A stretch of 64,000 nt of DNA from Schistocephalus solidus (Eukaryota > Platyhelminthes > Cestoda > Diphyllobothriidea > Diphyllobothriidae), in contig WEDG01001226.1 of assembly GCA_017591395.1 (NCBI GenBank), forward strand, positions 1 to 64,000, read 5' to 3'. The notes below the pieces were generated by a model. The model ran no database searches. It was not told the origin of the DNA and was given only the letters and a program-made list of their open reading frames with translations. The position numbers were made by a program, and so were the translations under genes. Shown piece by piece: positions 10,061-22,790 of the stretch; positions within the stretch are counted from its first letter, which is position 1, and each line of letters begins with the position of its first letter.

Positions 10061-11818
10061 CACGTAAGCCCTCATCTGAATATCTTAGGGCCGAATGTAC
10101 CTAAAGAGCAACGGTGTCTCGGTTACTACGCCTAGCTGTATATGCGAATTATAATGTTTCGGAGAAATTTGAGTAAAGTGGCTAAATTAAATCGATAACG
10201 ACTCGCTCAGCAAGCCTCAGTAAAGCGGAAGAGCAGGTGATTGGGTAAAAAGTATTGTAGCTTACACAAGAAAGCGAGAACATCTATCAAATTTCCTTAT
10301 ACGTCCGATTTATCCTCCTACTGATGCTTTAACGTTCTCATTACTTCCTATCTTTGCGTATCCTGATCAGTTCTCGCATGCTGTTGACGATATTGTGTAC
10401 AAAAACGAATACTAGTCTATTGCATCGGCTCCATAGACGTCGTTTGCTATGGTAAATTGGGAAAATAAAATGCAACGGAGACACAGCTACCTTCTCTCCC
10501 CTTCTTTCTACTCCTCCCCACACCTGCAAAACGAAAATGTCCTTTTCATTTAGCTGACATTGACATCCAGTAATTTTGCCATTCCTCTAGTTAACGGTAG
10601 CTCACTGCGCAAATAAATCAGATTTATTTAATTTGACATCATCCTGAAACTTCACAAGACAAGAGAATACCAGGAGAATTACATGGAGATAGATAATGAC
10701 TTAAGAAAAAACGGGCAGAGGAGCGAAAGCACTGGTAGCCAGGAGCACTTCGAATCGATAAAAGCGAACGCCTGAGCTCCGTTCATTATCATAGATTTGT
10801 CTCTTGCATTACATGGTTCATTAAGAGTGGAAAATGGTATATTTTGTTATAAGGCCGTCTGTGCCCGGTTTGTATGAGTCTCTTTGGTTCATACCCCATT
10901 ATTCTCATTAGTATTATTATTTGTATTTGATTTAGATTCTGGAAGTTTCTACTATTTACTCCAAATCGTCGAAATATTTCGGGATTTGTTAACAAAAAAA
11001 CGTTAGCATGGTTATTCAGGTAGAGCGGCTGACATTATTCGCTATTTATAACTTAAGTCTAGTTCATAACGAACCTTTTTAAATGTTTTCCTCTTGGAAT
11101 GTCCATTTGGCGAACATGTTTGCGGCAATTATTTATCAGGTGTACACAGTTGCAGAGGCAATGAATATTTGGGACATTGGCCAGTTTTTTAGAAATTCCA
11201 TGCATTATGAACACTGCGTTCAGAGTTCAATAACATATTGCACTTATGGGCCTCGTAGAGGTGGCGGTAGAGGAAGAGTACGAATACGTTTTATAGATTG
11301 ACTACGTGGAATGTAAGTGAATGTTGGTCGAGGGTTGAAAAGGTGAGCGATTACGAAAGATAAAACGATTTTTTTTATTTCTTCTGAAAACACTACGTTT
11401 GATTCAACTGCCAAATAGACGCTGTTTTGACTGTTGATATGACCCACTGATAAAAGCCTTTAGAGGATTTTGCTGGTTTCAGGTATATATACTACGGACT
11501 CTTTGATTCCTATCAACCAGCATTTTACCTCTTTTTGTCTGATTAATTAATTGAATCTATTTATCAAAGATGTTATTTTTCATTACTATTACTTTTTCCG
11601 TTAGTCGCATAGAGAAAAATAGTAATATTTTTATTCTTGTTTCTTAAGAGCGGTGAGTCGTTCAATGTGACCCTATGCGCCTGAATCGACCAAAACACGA
11701 TAACGCAAATGTCGATGGTGTTATTCAGATTTCGAATGATTATCACATAAATTAAGACTTAGATCAGCAGTGGGTAATTTCCGCTTAAAACGTAAATTTA
11801 AATCGCAGATGGGTATTT
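10061..11818. other. Noncoding stretch, nothing recognised
   Basis: Only short open frames without motifs. No further parts of the neighbouring LINE or PLE could be read here. Confidence 0.4.
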
Positions 11819-12217
11819 GCACGATCGCTGGGACAAGAACCTATTTGACTGACATAAGGAATGAGGTGTTCTTTTTCAAAGAACGCCTCAAAAGCGTATA
11901 CCCGGACATAAAAGTTACGATGGAGGAGGATAAAAACAACCAAGTGGCGATCCATGGTGTCTATATCTGACGCAAAAATTATGGTAACCTAAAGAAAAAA
12001 CATTTTCAATAAAGTAGCAAATACGATGCTAAAACTGAGGATCAGCAGAAAGCACCCAATCAGTCACAAATGCCTTTGATTAAAAGCGCTTCATCGGACT
12101 GTTGCACTATTAGTGTTTTCGTATATCTTTGTTATTCAGGAGAAACAAAATACTGCCTGTTTCCAGGCGAAAACGGAGTCGGTGTGCGAATAAAAGTGTT
12201 TTCGCAGCGATTGCATG
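11819..12217 (+). mobile_element. Short internally deleted Penelope-like element
   Basis: The left end, GATCGCTGGGACAAGAAC at 11823, matches the left end of the element at 60.69 kb (same first 13 bases) and is the inverse of PLE right ends. Immediately inside, RT sequence reads NEVFFFKERLKS then PDIKVTMEEDKNNQ (about 11860-11945), followed in other frames by FNKVANTMLKL and PISHKCL (to about 12110). This is the strongly conserved region just after the catalytic motif of flatworm PLE RTs. The right end reads GCGAATAAAAGTGTTTTCGC and ends near 12217. RT fingers, catalytic core and GIY-YIG domain are missing. Confidence 0.65.
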
Positions 12218-12867
12218 TATTTTGTTATCTGTCACTGAGCCAACTTACCTCAGAATACCGTTTTGATTAGTGCGTATTTCAATGTTTTATTTGTTCGCGG
12301 TCTGTCCAATATAATCTATAAAACTCTCCATGTGTTGAAAGGGTAAAACGTCGTCTGGATATTATTCCTTACCTTATTCACGCATAAAAATGGTTAACCT
12401 GGAAATAATTAATAAAAAAGGCGGCCATGGGCATGCTGGAAGTATGGAGAACTATCCAACTCAATTTTGCAATTATTCACTGTGGAAAAATTGAAGACAT
12501 TGCATGCATGTGTCTTCCTTTATTTGAAACAAATATATTGTTTACGTCCCTCATTTTCCACATAATTAGCAATAAGTTATGCAGCAAATTCAATCATACT
12601 GTTCTTGTTGTCAAGGACCAAACTCAGTCATATCCTTTATGTATTGTATACACGTTTGATCTGAGCGGCATAGTGCTAGTGTGTTCGGTCTTACAATATT
12701 TAGCTGCCTAATTCCTTTTTTTGCTTTTGTTGCTTAATATAAAGTTTTATTCAGTACAATATTTTTTAGATAAATATGATGTTTATTTTTTTAGAACGAA
12801 TCCTGAAATTTGCGCCTTCATTGATGCTGAGGAAGATTAACCGGTTATGTCTGATCCATGTTTGGTC
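12218..12867. other. Noncoding stretch, nothing recognised
   Basis: A 94-codon open frame at 12427-12711 (+) lacks motifs. Otherwise AT-rich unique sequence. Confidence 0.35.
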
Positions 12868-12914
12868 CTGTTAACTGTTAACTGCCTGTTTAACAGTTAA
12901 CTGTTAACTGTTAG
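12868..12914. repeat. Heptamer minisatellite, CTGTTAA units
   Basis: About six imperfect tandem copies of CTGTTAA. The embedded GTTAAC sites are self-complementary, so the block can also fold on itself. Confidence 0.85.
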
Positions 12915-14179
12915 AAGGCATGACAATGTGTAGATCTGGGAAAACTTGTAACCTCAAAAATATCTCGTTACTGAAGAATCTCACTAGACATAATATAGTT
13001 AATGTCTGCGAGTATATACCTTCTGTCAAAGATTTTGTAGTCTTGCCATCAAGCTCAGTCGGTGGCCATTATAAATTTGTAAGCGTACCAAAAATTGAAG
13101 GTCTTTAAGACAGAAATTTATTCAGGACCATTTAATATTGATTAGTATTGTATTAAAAAGCAAGATAGGTAATCACTCTTGGAATGAGGGACTTTCACCG
13201 AACGGCTTTCAGGCGACTATGTTGCGTTCACTCCCGGTCAACCCACGCAATAAATATTTAAAATTTTCTGTTTTCGTGACGTTCTAAGAGAAATAATGTG
13301 TGAAACCATCCGCCTTATAAAATGCTAGGTGAAATTGAAGTGCATCATCGGGCATTTGCGGTGTCAAATAGAACATACGCTGATGAAATTTTCTGGTTAA
13401 TTCGGAGAGCTGGGCCTGGTTGCACGAACGACCTATCATCTACACTTAGAAATCTAGTACTCTGACGCTTCGGATTATCTCTTGAACGCATTATCTACTC
13501 TATACATAACCATGAGCGGATAATATTTTGCTTTAAAAATGCTGATAGAGCTTTCGGATATATGATTATCAATTATCGTTTTTGTCTGCTTTCAGGATGT
13601 GATTCGGCTTTCTCTTTGAATTCAGGAGCCAATTATTACCAATGTCTACGGATCGATGGCAAAATCAGCATCTCCGAATCGACTAAATGTTGACCAACAG
13701 TCAAATCGGGTAGCTCAAGCGTTTGGAGTGGAGGGCTGCATTTGATTTTGGATATCGTCAGAAATCACAGTTCCATTGTGTTTATGGATCGTTTTCTGTG
13801 ACCCCCCACTAAGCCGGCTTCACTCTGCATGAGCTGAAAAAAATGAATGTCAAAATGTTTCACAGCATGCATCTATCGGGTTGCACTGAATCGGTGCCTT
13901 CCCATCAGTAACTTGACAAAGTCCGGTTCTCAGTTGGCTCCTGACGAAAAGATAATGCTCGATTTCCTGAAAGACATTCAGTAGGAGAAGACGAGATCAC
14001 TGAAAGAGGATGATTATTGACATGCCATTTCCGTTTGTCAGTCGAACCCATCACCCTAGAAAGCGGCGTTGTGGGTGATGGAGGCACAACGTGTGCAGTA
14101 TTAATAGTCTATACTGGCCAAACTATCACAAGGTTATATAATTAGTAGGTATCGTGAGGAAAGCTAGGGATCTCGGAAA
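12915..14179. other. Unassigned stretch left of a PLE copy
   Basis: No host exon recognised. The right part probably contains the unreadable 5' half of the PLE whose RT becomes recognisable at about 14.2 kb, but I could not identify its left end. Confidence 0.3.
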
Positions 14180-15385
14180 TGATGCGAGGATGGCTAGTTT
14201 GCGCGCCCAGCGGCGACTAGTGCAATACCTTTGACACAAATACAATGACACGGAGAATCGCATTGGACACAAACAAATGGTCCATTTACTTCAGTTCTGT
14301 CTCAGTACATACTTCGCATTCGATGGAGCAATCTTCAAGCAGATAAATGGAACGCTAATTGGGCCGCCGATTTGGGAATAAAAGTCAAAGCAGCCAAGTG
14401 CCATTTGGAGACAATGGCTTTCCGACAACTAACCCCAAATCTCTGAGCCCAGTTTGTGGAGAATATCTTTGTCGTCACCGAGCCGGATAAGGCAATGAAA
14501 CTCAAGGAACGTACAAACGGCATCTTCCCAGAAATGAAATAAAGGATAGAGTAGGTATAAACCAACCATCTGGCTTTTCGGAATGTAATCGTTTGCCACA
14601 ATTATGTTGGTGTTTTTGTTAAATTAACTTCAACAGCAATGACTGGATCAGCCACAAACGCAAGGGCCTAAAAGGGTTTTTTGCGGCATCAAAAAGAATT
14701 GCCATGAAACGAAATATGACGTTGCTTAATTAAAAAAATTTTAACGGCTACTAAGGGTGAATGACTGTCATCACAACTATGTCAAACTTTGCATAGGCTA
14801 CCGGCGCGACAAAAAATTCCAACTTGTCCAGGTTTTGGCGAACTCCTCTGCATTTCAAGAATGTATCGGAAGGTGTCAGCCACCTTCTCACTCCACGTTA
14901 CCTGGAAGCGCGGGGTGATAATGCCAAAAGACAAAATTCCACTGTAGAAAGCGTCTGGCGTCATTTACCGAATCTGACCCGCAGTTCTTCTGCAAAATCG
15001 ATGAAATCTCCACATATTTTGTGCCGACGAACCGGTTGTCCAGGGTAGTAAATCACGTAAGGAGGAATCGGGTAACCAGCATATTCAATGACAGTGAACA
15101 AAATTGCCGACTCATTATCACACCAACCACCAAGATGGATTATAAAATCACGGTCATTAATGACTCGGACGCTGTCGGCCATACCAGCATTACCTCAATT
15201 TAACTCCCCTGCGGTGATCGTGAGGGCTACTTATTATAGTACGGCTGTGGTGCCGTGAACACTAGGTTCTATGTATATTAGCATATAATGTTTCTATTAC
15301 CCATATGCGATAAAAAATTGAGCTCGGTTCGAGTGAGAATTTGAAACGTAATCGAAAAGAATTTCCTTGTTCCAGCTATCGTGTC
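14180..15385 (+). mobile_element. Decayed Penelope-like element, RT core to right end
   Basis: RT segments in order: KYNDTENRIGHKQ (about 14235-14275), FCLSTYFAFDGAIF then INGTLIGPPI (about 14295-14370), IFVVTEPDKAMKLKER then PEMK (about 14465-14525), NHLAFRNVIVC (about 14560-14590) and NFNSNDWISHKRKG (about 14628-14670). The linker before the endonuclease is visible as KNVSEGVSHLLTP (about 14857-14900). Stops occur throughout. The right end is a terminal module with the conserved spacing, stem CGGTTC/GAATTT around loop GAGTGA then GAAA at 15343, finishing CTTGTTCCAGCTATCGTGTC at 15385. The GIY-YIG part between 14.93 and 15.3 kb is not clearly readable. Confidence 0.75.
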
Positions 15386-17249
15386 TTTTTCGCCTATGCG
15401 GTGGACGTTGGATTTGGGAAGTCAACTGGTTTAAGCTGGGATGGGCGACAGAATGCAAACGAGACGCGTGAATTTTCGTCTGCAGGGCAAATGTCCACCA
15501 TCCTTCCTATAATAAATTCGATTGATCTATATGGGTATTGACACGTATAAAGTCGTGTCTGTGAAGGTTGACAACTTATGTGATACATTGATGCACTTCA
15601 TTGACGAACCTTTACCGAGACCTAATAGTTTCCTTTGTTTATACTGGCAATATCATCTGCCAAATTGACGTTTTGTATGAAACAAAGGCTGGATGTTGAA
15701 GCTCCATCTTTATGCTATCTCCATGATCTTTTCAGATGAAAAAATGCGGTTTGTCTTTTTGGTTGACTGGTTCGTGTATTGTGGACAAGATCGTACATGA
15801 CATATATAAGGAAGTGATCACAGCATATTGATATTCCATTAAATGTTTAAAAATTCTGAATGGTCTTTTTAATTAGATAAGGTTAACTTTTTAAAGCGAT
15901 TATCATGCAGATTAATCCAAAAGTATTTCTTTTATTACAGCATGCCAGCTATTGTGATAACTTCTTTTGAGGTCGGCAGTATAAAACTACACTGTTAAAT
16001 GAATACTTAAATAATGTCACATTTCCACTGCTTTTTCTTGTCGAAAGAACACTAAGAATACACTTAACTTTAATTTTGAAATAAACTACCTTTTCTTGTA
16101 TTCAGATAGTAGAAAATTGCGTTTTTCTTACACATAATACCAAATATACCGATAGCTTATGGCTCGTATTAAAGATTCCTTCCTTAATTATTTTGAAACC
16201 TTAAATCAGGGTGATAATATATGAAGCTGCATGTTTTCGAGTGACGGTTTATTTTTTCTGCATCGGTAACACGATGTTCCAAAGGAAGCATACAATGTTG
16301 CAATGCCGGTAGACTGTGTTACTTAATTTTGAGCAGCCTTAATAAATGGATACACACAATACTATATGAATTAACCTTTCACCATCATCGATAGCTCACA
16401 ATGAAAACGCTAAAACGTAAAATTCTCCTTTCTTAACTACAAAATAGGTGAAAGAAAATATATTTTTGGCATGTCTACTGCGCATATATATCAATGCTTA
16501 TAAGGATTTCAAAATTAAATTGAAAAATATCTGTTTTTTAACTTGCCATTTTCTCAAATGCGCAGGCTTTACTAGTGGTTAGAAAAAACACTCATTTGAA
16601 AGCTATTATACTATCTTGATTAAAATGTCTGGTGAAAAATGTGCAGCATAATTGATGATGCGAATCTAAGTCGACAATCCTTTCAATATAAAAAACTGTT
16701 TTCAGAATTTTGTTAAGATTTCCTGGTGTAGAAATGATGTTAAAGCTTTGTCAGACAGTGTATCTGCGTGAATTTTAGGTCACCTTGATTTTGGCGGAGG
16801 GAATGTGGTTACTCCAGTATATGTCTTCCTCGCTATAAACGACCCATCAATTGCTCATTGTAAGTGAACAACCGAATTCGTGTGATTCTACACTAAGTAG
16901 CAAACAAACGTACGGATTTTCACATTATAGTAAGGAATAAATCTATGAATATCTCATCAAATGTAAGTTTCGTATTTCGAAAACACTTTTTTGTGCCAGC
17001 TAGTGCCAACTAGTTCACGCGATGTTTGCTACATTTTGAAAGTATTCCTAAAGTTTAAATGGGAAACATCTTGAGTTTGAAACCCATTGAATATTGGCAT
17101 AGTCTTCAAGTGATATTTATCAAAAGCAAACCCAATATGCTACTCAAATATCACTTGTTGTAAAATAGTTTCGGTAGGCGCCGGTAAGAAAAGGAAAATA
17201 CACGGTTACAAAATATTTTAGTACTAATCGAAGGTTGACAAGAAATTGA
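15386..17249. other. AT-rich noncoding stretch
   Basis: No coding signal, element ends or RNA genes recognised. Confidence 0.45.
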
Positions 17250-18235
17250 ATTGTGTAGCAATTAGAAAAGTGATATAGTTGGTTCTTGTTTCAAGCTTTA
17301 ACATATGCGATGTGTGCCATAATTGTATTTCGCTTGTTCTAGTTTCTTGATGAGAATTTATATTGTCCAGTAAAAAAAAACTCACTCGAAGATTAACAAA
17401 TAATTTGGGAATGAATCTAATGTTTGAAACATGCACAGTCGCAGTTGCTCGGACGTACTTATATACACCACAACTAGACACGAGAGTAAGCAAGTAACAC
17501 ATATACTTTTGCTGCAAGTACTAGGAAAGGGAAAACTTTCCATGTCTTGGCCCCAGAACTATCGTTACTTACCAATTAAGTGCATCCTTAATCTTATGTA
17601 TTATGCTTACTATAGAAAAGGTTAAACGTAGCTTTAATCCTAACCTAACGCTAATTTAAGTCCAATAACTAAGCTTGAAGTTATCTAAAACTGATTATAA
17701 TCGCCGTGGACTTTTACGCCAAGAGACCAGTGTTACGGACCACTCCTGAAAGTACTTATCAAATATTAACAGAAACACTGAATTTAGTAGCAATTAGAAA
17801 TGTGGCCTCGCAGGTCCTAGTTTAAAAATTAAATATATATTTAATATACCATAATTGTATTTCGCCAGATTACGCTGCCGGTTGACCACTCATTTGGTCC
17901 CGCAAAGGACTCCTTAGGTGAAGTTCAGCAAATAACTCTAGATTGCACATAACGCTTTAAACATGCGAAGCTGCGCTGTCTTTAAAATACCTATAGACAC
18001 TCCAATGACAGGACACACAGGCGGTCTTGCGGAAAATTCTCGGAAAGGGAAATATTTCAATGTGCTTACCAAAACATTTACTCTGTCGCAAACCTTAAGC
18101 GTAACCTTAATCTTTATTATAATTCTTACTTCAGAAAATGCTAAAATTAGCCGTTACCTTTACTTTAGGTTCACCCAAACTGTAAACATCAGCTTAACGT
18201 TATCTTAAACTATTACCCTGACTGCAATCGGCGTA
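17250..18235. repeat. Two diverged tandem units, about 532 bp
   Basis: Anchors recur at the same offset: TAGCAATTAGAAA at 17256 and 17788, CCATAATTGTATTTCGC at 17317 and 17849, AACATGC at 17428 and 17960 (all 532 apart). Further on GGAAAGGG (17524 and 18042) and CCTTAATCTT (17586 and 18105) are 518-519 apart. Units run about 17250-17705 and 17782-18235. The right part of each unit is rich in degenerate CCTTAA/CCTAAC steps. Confidence 0.75.
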
Positions 18236-18833
18236 AACGATGTCACGACGTCCCCTATATTACTAACCAGTTATTTTCAGTTGTTCTGTAGGAGATTCAC
18301 CTAGGTTATCCTACCACAGTCCTACGTAAAAATACCCATGGAAATGTCTTGCCCATATAACCAAACCTCGGTAAACCTCGAAATTAGCAATGGAATGTAC
18401 ATTTTCATAATACGCTAATCTTTAAGAGCTTGGTTGCATAGTATAAATAGGGATAGGGGGCAGAGTTAAGAGTACCCCCGTTTATCTTAATTCCAAGGAG
18501 GGTGATGCTTATGGTTAGAGTTATAGTTAAACTTAAAATGTGAGTGTACGTATTCCGCCTGTAATTCAGTGAAATGCAAGTTGAACTGCTCGAGTTCTTC
18601 TATCCCTTTCCAAACGTCATGGGCATTCTGTTCATATGAATGTACTAGGCATGTTCAATTTCCTTACATTTCCACGTTTTTAAAACAAAGTGTCTTTTTT
18701 ATAGCACTTAACAACAACTGTTTTGAAATAGAAAAGGTCCTGGCCAGATCACGGTAGCTTAAACCGATTTCAAAAACGATCACTTACAACTGAAACGAAC
18801 AGTCGAGTTCAAGTAACCAGTCTGGCAGAAGAA
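18236..18833. other. Noncoding stretch between tandem repeat and PLE
   Basis: No gene recognised. It contains GTTAGAGTTATAG-like steps that look like the reverse orientation of the CCTTAA-rich repeats to the left. Confidence 0.35.
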
Positions 18834-21800
18834 GATGCGATCACTGGAACTACGCGTTTTTATTGGTCTGAAACGTTGGATTTCCGCTCAAACCCAGCAT
18901 CATAAACAGGCTCTCATTAGGGTGATAAAAGTCACATGGGATGCTGCAATATAAGACGCATGTTTATCTAATAAACAGTTCCTCATTGATCGCTGAGGCC
19001 GACTATCATGCGAGGATTGCTTCTTGCTCGGTATCCCAGGCCATAATTGTCATGCTTGTATCACAGATCCCGATTCTTCGCGTGACATTTACTTTGTTAT
19101 TTGGCTCGGTGTCACCTAGATTACAAAATAGTCACATTCTACCCCATGGCTCATGATTTTTCCGTGTTCCACTGGCATCCCACAATTTGGTGCCGCGTGG
19201 TTAATGAGCTTATTACTACATTGTGGAAGAGAGAACCATGAATCAAACAGTTCAAGTGGATCACGTGGTTTCAGCCCTTGCGTAAATCTCGGCCTCCTCA
19301 TACATGGCGTCGATTAGTCACTTCTGGTCGGTAGGTAGCTCCAACTCTGAGAAGTGTGAGTTTCTAACGGCTTCTGAGGCGTTATTTACTTATGTTAGCC
19401 TAGCCAAAAACGTTTTATCTTAATTGCATTCGCTGACACCGGGTCCTTCTTAGGCTTTAGGCAAGGCCCAGTTTTTTGTTGAAAAGACAGGCGATTGGTG
19501 CACCTTTTCCAATATACGTTTGCTGCCTCAGGTGTTTCATTGCAAGCTTTGTCTCCGTACATCTAAGCAAAAATTTATGCATCACTATTATTCATTCACA
19601 AAAATTAGCGTTTTTTTCACGTTTCACGCAAGTGATCTGCCAAAAAGGGAACTCAACGGAAATAATTGACTTGTAAGAAGCGTAGACAGCTAGTCTAGCT
19701 AGCAGCAGTTACCTCAATATATCAGTAAATTACCTTGTTTCTGTGTTTTCCGTAATCCGTTGAATCTGAAGTGGCACCAAAACTGACTTTCAGTAGGAGT
19801 AGCTGATTTTCCTCAAACGTCTTTTTCAGTCGACTCTGACCAAGATCTTCCCTTGCACTTGTCTTCTGATATCTGCTCCATTTCTTTTCTCCCAATGGCT
19901 ATTAAATAAGTATTTGACGGAGATAAACATTAAGCTGCCCTGCTATGTGTTTTTCCTGTAATAATCAACAAGAAACAATTATGCATCTGCTGCACCAAAA
20001 AAGAATGCTTGCACTGCATTTGAATAAAACGAAAATTGAAGAAGAAGATGCTATCACCTTAACGATAAGTTATTTTAAAAAATTTCAGATTCTAACTCAA
20101 ACCGATCGTTTGAGACAGCAGCAGTATATGGTAAGCAAAGGCGCTAGGTATTCAGTTTTATAGTAGGTATTCAACAAAGCAACACATGCGTGCGAAAGTT
20201 AGCAGCCATTACGATTACCGCTGGCAATCGTAACTGATGTGATGATTGTTTGGCATACTGCGCACCTTCGCTCTCCGTTATCCTTATATGCGCTTTTCTG
20301 TGATGTTGTTTTCGAAGGAGAATCTACAAATTCATTCCAGTAGACTTTTCATTCAAGTAATCATAACTTCCTCTTCTGAACTGCTACCTGAAACTTGCCT
20401 GTTCGCATCTTTCAGCAATTTTTAGACGTGATGTGCTCCGATCGGTTTGACGGTGGACAACAGTTGCCCTTCGAGAGTCATCTACCTCTGCGCAAATTCA
20501 TTTCCTGCCCAGGTCTCTCGACAATAACTATTTTCAGTAATGTATTTCATGCAAACCTCCAATAACACAGAGCTGGCAAGATGCGCGGTATTTCAGCAAG
20601 GCAGAATGATTTTCCTAGTGCTCCCTCGAGACTGTCACTCAAGGTCTCCCAAATAGTGTCAGAGGATCGATAAGAAGAATCAAAGGACATCCGATCTCAT
20701 TGTCGAGAACGGTGTAACAATATCTCACCAGAGGATGACCGAAGAAGAACTTGAGTACAAGTTTCGTAATTTGCCTGGACCAATGTCATGCAGAGACGAC
20801 AAATTGCTGCACAATCCGTCTTCAAATAAGTTGACGAAGGAAAATTCTGGTGTTATTGGATGAGGTTACAGTTAACGCAACTGATGCTGAACCTGCCAAC
20901 ATGGTTGCAGCATGGAGTCAATCCACATTCAGACGGAAAGAACAGGCACAGCGATGATATGTGTTTGCCCAAAGTTTAATCCATTTTTATAGCTCAAAAG
21001 CTTCGTAACGGGCTTTTCTATGGCAAACGTAATTCACTTAAGGTTTCCAGTGCCACCAACGACCTCGTGAACGTGCCTGCGGACAGAGGACTTCCACGGT
21101 CAATTTGAACAGAGTAAACTACATTCAGAAAACCAAAATAGTTTTGGGGGATAATCAGTTAGATTTCTCATGCTAGACCAAGTGTATAAAACGGCTGAAA
21201 CACGATGTTAGCGCGACGCAGTTGGCAACGCGGAGCCCAGGGGCAATATTGCCGACAGACTGACGCATGACAAGAGTGCAAGGAACTACTGTCTCCAAAT
21301 GAAAGGTTGGTCCAACAGTGTACAAATAGGCACTCTTCTCCGGCCAATTGCATAACCTAAAGCCATTACAACTTATGGACAGAAAAAGAAACACTTTCTA
21401 CGTCTAAACGTCCTTATTCTGACACCACAGTCAGCTCATTATCGCAATTCTCGGAAAAACTGTAAAGAGTGAGCCTCTAGCCAAACAAATCATGGTATCT
21501 TTTGATGACCGTTCCGTTTTTACGTATATTTATCTGGAGTCAAAAATATAGTAATACGATTTGGAAAGAAATATGATGAATGTAAGAATCGCCGTGGACA
21601 TACCAAAATCGTCGTGTCCCCGAAGTTCTAGCTCAAGAGGAACTTTACATCTGAGGGAATAGTCTACGCGCAGGTGAAAGGCACTCCAATATGTTCACTG
21701 ATTTCATGACTCATAGCTGAGGTTCTCACACAATAGTTGTAATCGCTGGTCTTCTAACTTTCCGACATGCTTGACACAGTATGTGAAAGCAAGGTTTATC

Positions 21801-22790
21801 ATCATCAAACGGGATCAAATGCTGACATTCCAGGAATGTGTCCACATCAGCTTTTCGGATATTCAATTTACAGTGAAGGACGAAGAAAACAACCACCTAT
21901 CCTTTATCGATGCCGTCGATTTCTGCACAAATTGTGCTAGCCTGGGGATTAACCTTTTCAGGAAAGTGGCCAACATTGTGCAAGAAATGAACTTTAACAG
22001 CAACGATCTGATCAGTCAAAAACAAAATTGTGTAAAGGCTCTGCACAGGGGAAATGAAACTCATTGCAGTAAAACGGAGTAAGAGGTAACTAAAATACAA
22101 TATTCTTGACGGGTACGGAGAGCAATGATAACTGCGCAAATTTATCAACCAGTGCATTTGCAGTCCACAAGATGTCAGCCACCTTATCCCTGCACTTGGA
22201 GTGGAGTCTGATCACAGGACAGAGGCAAGTAACATTGGCTGGGTCATATTACCGCAGGATCGACTCCAAAGGCAGGAAACAGCTGGCGTCATTTAGTGGA
22301 TATGGGGTTGTTGTTGACAAGGCAACTACGTTGGACAAATCGGGAGATAACTCATACCGTGAATTGCTGACCATGGACTGCTTGAATGAGGAAAAAAGAG
22401 GCTAGCAGCCAGTTTACAGCTCACTCGACGATACATAGCCATATTTTCAAGCTTTACGAGGTCCAAATCCTCCCGAAACCTGAGAACCGTTTGAGTCTCG
22501 ACCTGCTCTAGTCCTCGTTCTTAGACCACTGTCCAGCAGCAAGCGCATTAACCTCTCGTCCTCGGCCATGAACAATTCTGATGCGGACTGCCATGCTGTC
22601 GAATCTTACACTCAGTGGTAATCGCGCGAGTTGCTGATTATAATACGAATATGCTCCCGTTGCCAATAGATCAATAAAATACTGGCCTATGGTGATTCTA
22701 TTACTATTATTTGCGATTTTAACCGAGGATAGATTCGATTGATGGTTCGAATCAGCAGTCCAGGACACATTTTGGTTCTGTGATCACATC
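18834..22790 (+). mobile_element. Near full-length Penelope-like element, inactive
   Basis: The left end, GATGCGATCACTGGAAC at 18834, and the right end, whose complement reads GATGTGATCACAGAACC at 22790, are inverted copies, giving 3957 bp, a normal PLE size. Behind the left end is a decayed minus-oriented terminal module: stem GGGTTT/AAATCC, loop GAGCGG, at 18878-18895. RT and GIY-YIG sequence fill 20.99-22.58 kb in the plus orientation. The region 18.9-20.9 kb should hold the 5' untranslated region and N-terminal ORF but no motif is readable. Boundaries depend on the inverted-end interpretation; the coding identification does not. Confidence 0.7.
20990..22580 (+). pseudogene. PLE RT/GIY-YIG polyprotein remnant
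   Basis: In order: NDLVNVPADRG (about 21058-21090, the x-V-P-A-D-K-G block), YIQKTKIVLGDNQLDF (21120-21167), KKYDECKNRRGHTK (about 21560-21600), QVKGTPICSLIS (about 21670-21705). Next is TQYVKARFIIIKRDQ, where YVKA at 21780-21791 replaces the catalytic YVDD, and an uninterrupted frame follows to 22082 with DIQFTVKDEENNHLSF and NFNSNDLISQKQN. Downstream, HRTEASNIGWVI, then GVI-stop-WIWGCC and NYVGQIGR (22324-22347), match the GIY-YIG endonuclease domain; RQETAGV links the two. The C-terminal tail continues with HIFKLYEVQILP and FLDHCPAASAL (to about 22550). RT would copy element RNA and GIY-YIG would nick the target; loss of both catalytic Asp residues and many stops make this copy dead. Confidence 0.85.

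Noticed and set aside
14782..15182. Minus-strand open frames of 60 and 73 codons
   Set aside because: They lie antisense to the plus-strand PLE, between its readable linker and right end; no independent motif.
21590..21610. AATCGCCGTGGAC match to the 17.7-kb tandem unit
   Set aside because: Here it is part of the PLE RT coding sequence (KNRRGHTK), so the match is probably chance.
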